Below, one piece after another: positions 49,456 through 56,868 of a stretch of 64,000 bases of DNA. Below the pieces are notes generated by a model that saw nothing but the letters and a program-made list of their open reading frames with translations, searched no databases and was not told where the DNA came from. Both the position numbers and the translations under genes were made by a program. Origin of the DNA: SZUA-365 sp049663345 (GTDB lineage: Bacteria > Bacteroidota > Ignavibacteria > SZUA-365). How positions within the stretch are numbered: position 1 is the stretch's first letter; every line of letters begins with the position of its first letter. The stretch is taken from NCBI GenBank assembly GCA_049663345.1, contig JBATDG010000099.1:1-64000 (forward strand), in the 5' to 3' direction.

Positions 49456-49917
49456 TCATTCGCCTTGCGTGATGGGGGCAGCCTGAGCTGCAGCACTGCT
49501 TGCGGTGCGCAGCGGCGCGTGGTCGATCAGTTCATCAAGAATCGGCCTGTTCGGCTGGGGACGAATCCATTCGAGATCCCCTTTTGCCCAGAGATAAAAG
49601 TCAGCGAGGAAAAGGATAACGATGAAAATTGCACCCGCCACGTAGGCGTACATCCCGAGTTTGTGGAAGACCACGGCCCAGGGAAACAGCAGCACCAGCT
49701 CAACGTCAAAAAGAATGAAAATCAGGGCGACGACGTAGAAGCGGAAGTTGAAGCGCATCCATTGCGGGCCGATAGGATCCTCGCCGCATTCGTACGGCAA
49801 GGTTTTCTCCGCCGTGGGGTTGTGCGGACGCAGAATTTTTGCGACCAGCAATCCCATGGCGACGAACACCAACCCAAGGATGATGAAGATTAGGGCTTTT
49901 CCGAATTCTGTTAGCAT
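49456..49917 (-). CDS. nuoA: NADH-quinone oxidoreductase subunit A
   Basis: The 153-residue membrane subunit has three transmembrane helices and the motif LPYECGEDPIGPQWMRFNFRFYVVALIFILFDVELVLLFPWA (about 56-98), with the conserved Cys-Gly-x-x-Pro loop changed to CGEDP and the paired acidic FDVE. A C-terminal tail beyond 130 (PILDELIDHAPLRTASSAAA) is longer than usual. First gene of the operon; 109 nt separate it from the DUF4389 gene, where no convincing promoter was seen. Confidence 0.94.
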   Translation of the reverse strand: MLTEFGKALIFIILGLVFVAMGLLVAKILRPHNPTAEKTLPYECGEDPIGPQWMRFNFRFYVVALIFILFDVELVLLFPWAVVFHKLGMYAYVAGAIFIVILFLADFYLWAKGDLEWIRPQPNRPILDELIDHAPLRTASSAAAQAAPITQGE

Positions 49918-50026
49918 TTGTCTCTATCAGTAGTTGCCAAAGACAACAAATCTCGGACAAGCTAGGAAAAAAATCTTTCAGAATCAAGAAATTGTGACAA
50001 TCGTCTCTTGAAACCTGAAATCGGGC

Positions 50027-50620
50027 TTACGAGAAATTTTCTTCCGCTGCTCGAGGTTGAAGGCCGTTAAACGGCGGGTATTCATCAATCAGATAAGACA
50101 TGTAGGCGCTGAGCCGTGAACTGTACACGAAATAGGAAGATATCTGCTCGAACTGCCATTCGGTCATGCGTCCGAGGAATAGGATGGTCCACCAGGTCAG
50201 GAACTGGACAAACATGAATACGAAGGCAAAGCCGATGGCGAAAAAAAAGTGCGGCAGCAGCACGAGCCAACGGAAAAACACGGTGGCCCTGGACATACGC
50301 TCCGGATACACGACCTGAACCTGTACAGGGTGCTCCTTCCCGGCGCTCCCTGAGAACGGCGGGTACTTGTCCGTCAGATACATCGACCAGGCCTGGAGCC
50401 GCGTGACATAGCGGAAATATTCTTCGAGAAAATTCCACAATCCCTTGGGATGCCTGGCCGTAAATACGATAGCCCAAAAAGAGATCATCTGAATCACGCC
50501 AGCGACCATTCCATACAGCATTACCCAGAAGAGATGCGGGAATGTGAGAAGTGGACGAAAAATAAGAAGAAGACGGCTGGATCGGTCAGGACGTGGAAGC
50601 AGAAAGATTGCTGGATACAT
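50027..50620 (-). CDS. DUF4389 membrane protein
   Basis: The 197-residue protein has two similar halves, each with a long hydrophobic hairpin and the motif YxxRLxAxxxYLxDxYPPF: YVTRLQAWSMYLTDKYPPFS (about 71-90) and YSSRLSAYMSYLIDEYPPFN (about 167-186). This duplicated pattern defines DUF4389. No function is known to me. Its start is divergent from the PII gene and it precedes nuoA on the same strand with a 109-nt gap. Confidence 0.85.
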   Translation of the reverse strand: MYPAIFLLPRPDRSSRLLLIFRPLLTFPHLFWVMLYGMVAGVIQMISFWAIVFTARHPKGLWNFLEEYFRYVTRLQAWSMYLTDKYPPFSGSAGKEHPVQVQVVYPERMSRATVFFRWLVLLPHFFFAIGFAFVFMFVQFLTWWTILFLGRMTEWQFEQISSYFVYSSRLSAYMSYLIDEYPPFNGLQPRAAEENFS

Positions 50621-50771
50621 TCTCTGGGGCTCCGTCGAGTTGGGATTCCGTTGTGCGAGTCAACAGAAAGATTGGAACTGCATGTTACAAAACCGCGAGC
50701 AACTGCACAACGATTGCATTTGCAAGCGTACTGAGGTATTTTTTCTGTTCTTGTAATTTCGGACATCCCGC

Positions 50772-51110
50772 ATGAAAAAAATCGAAGCCATAATACGCCC
50801 TTTCAAACTTGACGACGTCCGCGACGGTCTGCAGGAGATCGGCATCTATGGCATGACCATTTCTGAGGTTCGTGGGTTCGGCCGCCAGAAAGGACACACG
50901 GAAACGTACCGGGGCGCGGAGTATCAAATCGACACTCTTCCAAAGCTGAAAATTGAAGTTGTGGTGGCCGAACACATGGTCGAGCCCGTCATCGACTCGA
51001 TCGTCAAACATGCAGCGACAGGACAGGTCGGCGACGGAAAGATTTTCATTCTCCCTGTCGAAGACGCGATCCGCATCCGCACCGAAGAATCAGGCGACGA
51101 CGCACTCTGA
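50772..51110 (+). CDS. Nitrogen regulatory protein PII (GlnB/GlnK type)
   Basis: The 112-residue trimeric sensor opens MKKIEAIIRPFKLDDVRDGL. The T-loop RGAEYQIDTLPKLKIEVVV has Tyr51, the uridylylation site. The B-loop TGQVGDGKIFILPVEDAIRI RTEE follows. It reports 2-oxoglutarate and ATP/ADP to glutamine synthetase, transporters or kinases. No amtB or glnA lies beside it, so GlnB and GlnK cannot be distinguished. Confidence 0.95.
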   Translation: MKKIEAIIRPFKLDDVRDGLQEIGIYGMTISEVRGFGRQKGHTETYRGAEYQIDTLPKLKIEVVVAEHMVEPVIDSIVKHAATGQVGDGKIFILPVEDAIRIRTEESGDDAL

Positions 51111-51161
51111 ATCGCGGACAGTCATTCTTATTCTCCCCTCTAACTCAGATTTTTTGATCGC

Positions 51162-52037
51162 CTACAGGTCACCGGGCAGAAGTGTCCGTGCATTCGCGAT
51201 ACCCATCGAAATTCCAATCCCGACAGACTCCCCTAACGATCGGCCCTCGCTCAGTCCGAGCGTGATGCCTCCACTCATCGCATCGCCGCTGCCTACGGGA
51301 TTCACCGGCTGAATCTCCGGAAGCGGAAGATCAAAGCCCCTGCCGTTTTCCCACATGCGCACGGCAAGGGGTCCGTTGCTCACGATCACGCTCCTTGCGC
51401 CGCGGTCCAGCAGGGCGCAGGCAATTTCGCTCTCCCCTTCCGGTGAGTCAGGCAGATGCTGGCCGAGCGCGTTGAATTCCTCACGATTGATTTTCACCAC
51501 CGCATCCGAACCCGGCAGTGCAGCGAGAAGTGCGGGGCCCTGAACATCGATCACAACCGGTATGCCATGGACGGCGGCCCGGCGAACACATTGCTGATAG
51601 AAATCCTGCGGAATCCCGGGAGGCAGCGAACCAGCGAGCAGCACTGCGTCGGCACCGTCGATGCATTCCAATGCGGTTTGAATGAAGGCATCGCGTTCGT
51701 CGTCTTCCACCGGCAGCGCTTCCTGCACAAGCTCCGTAGCTCGTCCATCATCCTCAAGCACAGTGACGCAGCTGCGGGTGGCTGCTCGCGTGGGAATAAG
51801 TGCAAGTCTGACGCCGAGAAAGCCGAGCTGATCAGCGAGCAGCGCCGCCGTCGCTTCACCGGCGAGCGCACAGAGCGTCACGGATGCCCCTCGCTTCGCT
51901 GCGGCTCGCGCGGCGTTCGCACCCTTTCCTGAGGCATGGCGAAGAACGACGCGGCTGCGATGCACCGCACCGGCACTCAGCTGATGTACGGGATAGATTC
52001 GTTTGTCGTCGAGCGAGGGAGCAATGATAGCAATCAT
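51162..52037 (-). CDS. PfkB-family sugar kinase (1-phosphofructokinase/tagatose-6-P kinase-like)
   Basis: The 291-residue ribokinase-fold protein has the N-terminal substrate motif VVLRHASGKGANAARAAAKR (a variant of GGKGxNVA in which Ser replaces the first Gly), VLLAGSLPPGIPQDFYQQCV (about 134-153) and the anion hole/catalytic NPVGSGDAMSGGITLGL (about 240-256). The FruK/LacC subgroup fits best, but the substrate is not certain; no PTS genes are adjacent. Stands alone, tail to tail with PII. Confidence 0.85.
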   Translation of the reverse strand: MIAIIAPSLDDKRIYPVHQLSAGAVHRSRVVLRHASGKGANAARAAAKRGASVTLCALAGEATAALLADQLGFLGVRLALIPTRAATRSCVTVLEDDGRATELVQEALPVEDDERDAFIQTALECIDGADAVLLAGSLPPGIPQDFYQQCVRRAAVHGIPVVIDVQGPALLAALPGSDAVVKINREEFNALGQHLPDSPEGESEIACALLDRGARSVIVSNGPLAVRMWENGRGFDLPLPEIQPVNPVGSGDAMSGGITLGLSEGRSLGESVGIGISMGIANARTLLPGDL

Positions 52038-52426
52038 GAACGGACCTTTTCTCCAGGATAAGCGAATTCTGAAATCACCGCTTTTTCACCGGCATCGCGA
52101 AAACAGAGCAGTGAAAATATTTTTGTTGCGGGAAGATGCAGAAGGTGAGAACTTATCATACCCGGCCGGTATGCCCTTCCGGCCGGGTATGTTGCCTCAT
52201 TGTCAAGGAAGGTAAAAAACGAGAGGCGAATCGAGACAAAATTAGCGAATGATTTTCGAAAAAACAATATGCTTTTTTTTTCACGAACGAAAGCGAGTAT
52301 ATTGCAATCGCTTCGAGTACAATTTCTCGAATCGCTTTCACCGATCGAATCACCATCCATGCGCTGTTCAGCACCATTACCCATACATCTTTCCACTTTT
52401 CTCATTCGAGAAGTAAGGAGTCTCTC
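52038..52426. other. Intergenic region with a 13-bp inverted repeat
   Basis: CATACCCGGCCGG (52157-52169) and CCGGCCGGGTATG (52179-52191) are perfect arms 9 nt apart, a strong symmetric hairpin or regulator-binding site lying between divergent genes. A-rich sequence at 52240-52280 and GTATATTGCAATCG near 52298 may be part of the promoter for the saccharopine gene, whose ribosome-binding TAAGGAG is at about 52412. No gene is seen. Confidence 0.65.
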
Positions 52427-53749
52427 ATGAAACAGGTCCTCGTGTTAGGTGCCGGTCTTGTGGCACGTCCGCTCGTACGGTACCTCCTCGACGAACCCGA
52501 TTTTCAGGTTACCGTCGCAACCCGCACGGTCAGCAAAGCCGAAAATTTGATTGACAATCACCCCCGCGGCATCGCGATGACGATCGATGTGCAGGACGAA
52601 GCAGCCCTGCGCTCTGCCATCGCCCCGGCCGATATTGTCATCAGTCTCATTCCGTGGATTCACCACATGAAGGTTGCGAACCTTTGCGTGGAACTCGGTA
52701 AAAACCTTGTCACCACCTCTTACGTCAAGCCAGAAATGCAGGCTCTTGACGCTGCGGTGCGTGAAAAAGGCTTGATTTTCCTTAATGAAATCGGGGTCGA
52801 CCCCGGCATCGATCACATGGCGGCGATGAGCGTCATCAACCGTGTGAAGAGCGAAGGCGGCAGCATTTCGAGCTTCTTTTCCTACTGTGGCGGACTCCCC
52901 GCCCACTGCGACAACAACACTCCTCTCGGCTACAAGTTCTCATGGAGCCCGGTCGGCGTGATGCTTGCGGCAAAGAACAATGGGAGCTATCTCAAGGACG
53001 GCAAAATAGTGAACGTCGCTCCAGAGCAGCTGTTCGAACATTACTGGCTGCTCGACGTCCCCGACGGCGGCACCTTCGAGGCATACGTCAACCGTGACGC
53101 GCTTCCCTACCTGGAAATCTATGGCATCAAGGACGCGAAAAGCATGTATCGCGGCACTCTGCGCAATATCGGCCACTGCGAAACCTGGAATTATTTCAAG
53201 AAAATCGGGCTGCTGAATCAGGAGCATACCTTTGATTTCAGTCAGACCTCACCCCGTGAAGTAATGGCCGCTCTTGTCGACAGCAATGGCGACAACTTGC
53301 TCGAAGATATTGCCCGTTTCCTTGAAGTACCCAAGCATTCTGTTACAATCAAGAAAATGCAGTGGCTCGGTCTCTTCAGCGAAAAAAAGCTTCCACTGAA
53401 GGAAGGCAGTGTGTTCGATATGTTCGCATACATTCTCGAAAACACCCTGGTGTACGGCGAAGGCGAAGTCGATCTGCTTGTGCAGCATCATGAATTCATC
53501 GCCGAATACCCCGACGGGACGAAGAGAAAGTTCACCTCAACCATGGTGGACACCGGCATCCCCGACGGCGATAGCTCCATGGCGCGGACCGTGAGTCTCC
53601 CCGCCGCGATTGCAACGAAGCTGATCCTTAAAGGACAGATCAATCTCACCGGCGTGCAGATTCCCGTTCTCCCCGAGATCTACGAGCCGGTGCTCAAGGA
53701 ACTCGACACGATGGACATTCGTCTCATCGAACGCGAAGTCGCGCTGTAA
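52427..53749 (+). CDS. Saccharopine dehydrogenase (glutamate-forming), SDH
   Basis: The 440-residue enzyme has the Rossmann start QVLVLGAGLVARPLVRYLLD (3-22), ATRTVSKAENLIDNHPRGIA, and NEIGVDPGIDHMAAMSVINR, FFSYCGGLPAHCDNNTPLGYKFSWSP (about 146-171), strong SDH signatures. It splits saccharopine into 2-aminoadipate semialdehyde and glutamate. The saccharopine-forming enzyme (LKR) is encoded convergently at 54034-55362, so together they give the eukaryote-like lysine degradation route in two separate proteins. AGTAAGGAG precedes the ATG; a terminator follows. Confidence 0.92.
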   Translation: MKQVLVLGAGLVARPLVRYLLDEPDFQVTVATRTVSKAENLIDNHPRGIAMTIDVQDEAALRSAIAPADIVISLIPWIHHMKVANLCVELGKNLVTTSYVKPEMQALDAAVREKGLIFLNEIGVDPGIDHMAAMSVINRVKSEGGSISSFFSYCGGLPAHCDNNTPLGYKFSWSPVGVMLAAKNNGSYLKDGKIVNVAPEQLFEHYWLLDVPDGGTFEAYVNRDALPYLEIYGIKDAKSMYRGTLRNIGHCETWNYFKKIGLLNQEHTFDFSQTSPREVMAALVDSNGDNLLEDIARFLEVPKHSVTIKKMQWLGLFSEKKLPLKEGSVFDMFAYILENTLVYGEGEVDLLVQHHEFIAEYPDGTKRKFTSTMVDTGIPDGDSSMARTVSLPAAIATKLILKGQINLTGVQIPVLPEIYEPVLKELDTMDIRLIEREVAL

Positions 53750-53805
53750 TCCCCTCGCTTCCGCGGAAGACTGGCCTTCATACCCGTCTTTCTGCGAAAA
53801 ATAAT

Positions 53806-53849
53806 AAACCCTCCGACCACCAGTGAAAACGGTGAATCGGAGGGTTTTT
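53806..53849 (+). terminator. Rho-independent terminator after the SDH gene
   Basis: AAACCCTCCGA (53806-53816) pairs with TCGGAGGGTTT (53837-53847) and a T-run follows. Given the convergent neighbour it may serve both strands. Confidence 0.85.
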
Positions 53850-53859
53850 CTTTTCTTCG

Positions 53860-53990
53860 GACGATGAGCCTACAGGCTCGTACAGGGTGAGGGCGCGGGG
53901 AAGATTTTCCGCAGAGTCGCCCGCCTTCGTCCCGTTTCACGGGACTTCGGCGCGGCAGCTATGCTGGAGGATGAGCCTTCAGGCTCGTCG
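53860..53990. repeat. Dispersed palindromes between SDH and LKR
   Basis: GAGCCTACAGGCTC (53866-53879) and GAGCCTTCAGGCTC (53973-53986) are two copies of a palindrome also at 29824-29837. Between them, 53921-53942 matches the reverse complement of 6150-6171 at 20 of 22 positions and contains GTCCCGT-TTC-ACGGGAC. Confidence 0.8.
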
Positions 53991-54033
53991 CTTCGATCGT
54001 GACATCCGGGAGACTTGTCTTGAAAGGAAGCGG

Positions 54034-55362
54034 TTAGCTTCCCGCCACAGCATCCACATGCTGCTGCAGATACGCGAACGCAGGTGTGAGCTTGCCGGCA
54101 TGCGCAATCACCGCGCGTATTAGCGAAGGTGACAGCTGAAGATTCTCGTATGGGACACTGAAATCAACGGCGGCGAGTTCGGGAACCAGCGGAGACAGCG
54201 ATGCGCCGAAAGCGGCGCTTGCCTCGCGCGGCAGTTCGGTCGGGAGTTTATCCACTGCGAGAATTACCGGACCATTGCCTTCAACGCCATCAATCACCGC
54301 ACCCGTCAGCGGCTCAAAAACAAAGACAGGATTTTCGGAATTCGTTTCCTTCACCGTCAACTGTACCGAACCGTCAATATCGCAGGTCACGTCGCCGATA
54401 ACGCGCAGACGCGGCTTCTCCCCTGCGGACCACAGTTCGCGCGCAAAATCCTTCGTCACCAGGCGCGGATACCGCGATTCCCAATAGATGCCGTTAAGCA
54501 TCATCGTCAGGTACGGGAGGTAGGTTTCGAAGCGTGCGCGATACAGCTCGGGCTTATCATAGAATTCCTGCAGAATGAATTCCGCGCCCTCCTGCACAGG
54601 CTCAAACATGTCCTTCTCCCGAAATTCCACTTTGTAAACCACCTTGTTTGAGAACTCGCCCCGGGCATAAAATGCCGCGAGATCGTCGGGACGAATCTCC
54701 TGCATCGGAAGCAGGTCGTAGAGATGCTGCGCCCCTTTTGAGACGTTTCCATAACCAGTGATGCCGCACACGAATGGCACAAGCTGCTCGGGAAGTCCAT
54801 CGATGCGAATGCGTTCTCCCGCTTCGCGGAATGCAGCTTCAGCATCTTCGAGCAGGCCGTATTCCGTAGCGTAGCGGATGCCACTGAACGGCGTGTGGAT
54901 TCCCTCCGTGTCCAGACGGCGGCCCATTGCCCAGATCGAATCGATCATACCCGCGTACCCGGCGTAGTTGCCGAAAAATACGAGGCGCTTGTCCTGATCA
55001 TCCTTTATCAACTCGTAATCAATCAGAGTGATGTCGTGATCCAGGATGTAGCGAAGCATGGGCATGTTGTAGGATTGCGCCTTGATGGTATGAGAGAAAA
55101 ACACGTAGGCCATGCCGTCGAGCATGTGCTCTGTCTGAATTTCCTTCACGCCGAAGACGACATTGCTTTGGGAGAAATCGTCCGTCAGCTCAGCGCCGGC
55201 AGCGGTATAGTCCTCGTCCTTGAAAACACGGTTCGGCATGGACTGCACCAGCACCGTAAGCCCTTTTTCATTGGTGAGAGCGGCCACTTGCTCGGGAGAG
55301 AGCGGGACGCGTTTCTGAGTCTTGTCTTTAGTTTCTTTTCGAATACCAATACAGTTGATCAT
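54034..55362 (-). CDS. Lysine-ketoglutarate reductase (saccharopine-forming), LKR
   Basis: The 442-residue protein belongs to the alanine dehydrogenase/transhydrogenase N-terminal fold: IGIRKETKDKTQKRVPLSPE (5-24), VFFSHTIKAQSYNMPMLRYI with LIDYELIKDDQDKRLVFFGNYAGYAG (about 91-130), PFVCGITGYGNVSKGAQHLY (nucleotide-binding Gly loop) and RLRVIGDVTCDIDGSVQLTV. These match the LKR half of animal and plant AASS. It condenses lysine with 2-oxoglutarate using NADPH. AAGGAG stands 11 nt before ATG 55362; the frame opens at 55533. The stop codon is in the loop of GGAAGC-GGTTA-GCTTCC. Convergent with SDH. Confidence 0.9.
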   Translation of the reverse strand: MINCIGIRKETKDKTQKRVPLSPEQVAALTNEKGLTVLVQSMPNRVFKDEDYTAAGAELTDDFSQSNVVFGVKEIQTEHMLDGMAYVFFSHTIKAQSYNMPMLRYILDHDITLIDYELIKDDQDKRLVFFGNYAGYAGMIDSIWAMGRRLDTEGIHTPFSGIRYATEYGLLEDAEAAFREAGERIRIDGLPEQLVPFVCGITGYGNVSKGAQHLYDLLPMQEIRPDDLAAFYARGEFSNKVVYKVEFREKDMFEPVQEGAEFILQEFYDKPELYRARFETYLPYLTMMLNGIYWESRYPRLVTKDFARELWSAGEKPRLRVIGDVTCDIDGSVQLTVKETNSENPVFVFEPLTGAVIDGVEGNGPVILAVDKLPTELPREASAAFGASLSPLVPELAAVDFSVPYENLQLSPSLIRAVIAHAGKLTPAFAYLQQHVDAVAGS

Positions 55363-55540
55363 GTCGGATCGGTCTCCTTGCGTGCTGTTCCCTGATGAGG
55401 AATGATAACATGTAAAATTTCCCTGTCGCCATACTAAAGTTAGCAGCGCCCGGCAGAAAAACCAACTTGGTCGTCCGTTATTCCTATCTGCAGCGCGGCG
55501 CGGCGGGACGCGGAGTCCCCGCCGAACCTTCAATCATCTT

Positions 55541-55660
55541 CCCCGATCATGGCTGGGGTTCACCCGTCATGGCTGAGGTTTCCATGATCAAGTCTGAGGT
55601 TTGCCCGTCATGGCTGGGGTTTGCCCGTCATGGCTGAGGTTTTCCTGATCAAGTCTGAGG
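55541..55660. repeat. 60-bp higher-order repeat of 20-bp units at the methyltransferase 3' end
   Basis: Six consecutive 20-bp units (55541, 55561, 55581, 55601, 55621, 55641) fall into three types in the order A-B-C-A-B-C: CATGGCTGGGG, CATGGCTGAGG and TGATCAAGTCTGAGG. The last unit supplies the TGA stop (55649-55651) and final residues of the methyltransferase. Region 55363-55540 holds only short GC-rich inverted repeats. Confidence 0.9.
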
Positions 55661-56644
55661 TTTGCGTCCGATAATCTGCGTGGTGTTGGAAGGGGTATCC
55701 CGCCGCAGCACATCCTGCAGTCCGACTTCTTCCATCCACTCCCTCACCTCCGCTTCCGTAAACGTATCGCCGCCGTCCGTAGCAACGAGCATATTCAGTG
55801 CGAAGAGAGCGCCGTGCGGCGGACGAATACGATCTTCTTCCATAATGAAATCCTGCACGATCACCGAGCCGCCCGGGTTCAGCGCATCAGCGCATTTGCG
55901 GATGAGTAGTCTGTTTTCATCAGGGGAATTGCTGTGCACGATCGCAGATAAAAACACGATGTCATAGCCCGAGGGGAGTTCATCGCGAAGGTAGTCGCCT
56001 GCCACCGTGTCGATGCGATGGACAAGCCCTGCCTCCTCGATATACCGCCGGGTTATTGGAATAATACCGGGCAAATCGAATACGGTAGCCCTGAGGTCCT
56101 GTTTCACTTTAATCATGGCCATAGCGAAGGCGCCGGAACCGCCGCCAACATCCAGCACTCTAGCGGCATCATGAAAATCGATCAGGTTCACATCGGCAGG
56201 CGCCTGTGAAAGTGCACGGTAATGCATCGCCGCAATAAAGGCTTCTCCCCATTCATCATCCCGATCCTCAAGTTTCGTGTGACTGGCAACGGCTCCGGCA
56301 CGCACGGCCTCTGTCAGGCTGCTCCAGAAATCCCAGAGATGGATGCTGTGCTCAATGTTGCCCATATACGCCTTTTCGCCGCGAACAAGATGCAGGGAAG
56401 CTGTCGTTGTATTTGAAAACACAGCTTCCTGCTTGCGCAGCAATCCCATGGAAGTCAGGGCGTTGAGCAGGCGGTCGGTCGCACGGGGATGAGAGCCCAG
56501 CGCCTGCGCGATTTCAAGCGATGTTTGCGGGTTATCGTTGAGGAGAGTGAAAATGCCAAGTTCCACAGCTGTAAGAATTATCCGGCTTTGCCGGAAGCCG
56601 GCGACAGTTGCCGCCAGTTCGTCAGGACGCATTTCATGGTTCAT
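55649..56644 (-). CDS. SAM-dependent O-methyltransferase (plant OMT / CrtF-like type)
   Basis: The 331-residue protein has an N-terminal winged-helix dimerisation domain (FRQSRIILTAVELGIFTLLN and QTSLEIAQALGSHPRATDRL LNAL) and a class I methyltransferase fold with RVLDVGGGSGAFAMAMIKVK (about 162-181), ATVFDLPGIIPITRRYIEEA, GDYLRDELPSGYDIVFLSAI and NPGGSVIVQDFIMEEDR. The subgroup includes hydroxyneurosporene and acetylserotonin O-methyltransferases; the acceptor is unknown. ATG 56644 is chosen as the first codon of the conserved part; the frame opens at 56782. The C-terminal KPQT-stop comes from the adjacent 20-bp repeat array. Confidence 0.85.
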   Translation of the reverse strand: MNHEMRPDELAATVAGFRQSRIILTAVELGIFTLLNDNPQTSLEIAQALGSHPRATDRLLNALTSMGLLRKQEAVFSNTTTASLHLVRGEKAYMGNIEHSIHLWDFWSSLTEAVRAGAVASHTKLEDRDDEWGEAFIAAMHYRALSQAPADVNLIDFHDAARVLDVGGGSGAFAMAMIKVKQDLRATVFDLPGIIPITRRYIEEAGLVHRIDTVAGDYLRDELPSGYDIVFLSAIVHSNSPDENRLLIRKCADALNPGGSVIVQDFIMEEDRIRPPHGALFALNMLVATDGGDTFTEAEVREWMEEVGLQDVLRRDTPSNTTQIIGRKPQT

Positions 56645-56868
56645 AACGGCTCCGCTGGTACTGAAGATGCCACAATATGCGAATTCCAGCCGGATTTCGC
56701 ATACACAAACTCTTTTGACATGACTTTGACATTTCCGTGACATGGAGGACCCGGCGCAGGAATACATTTGCTGCAGAAACAACGCAGAAACTCATCGGAA
56801 ATACAGTTCAAGCTTACAACTTCAGCCCGAATACATTCCCAGACCAATCATCATCGAAAGGAGCCATT

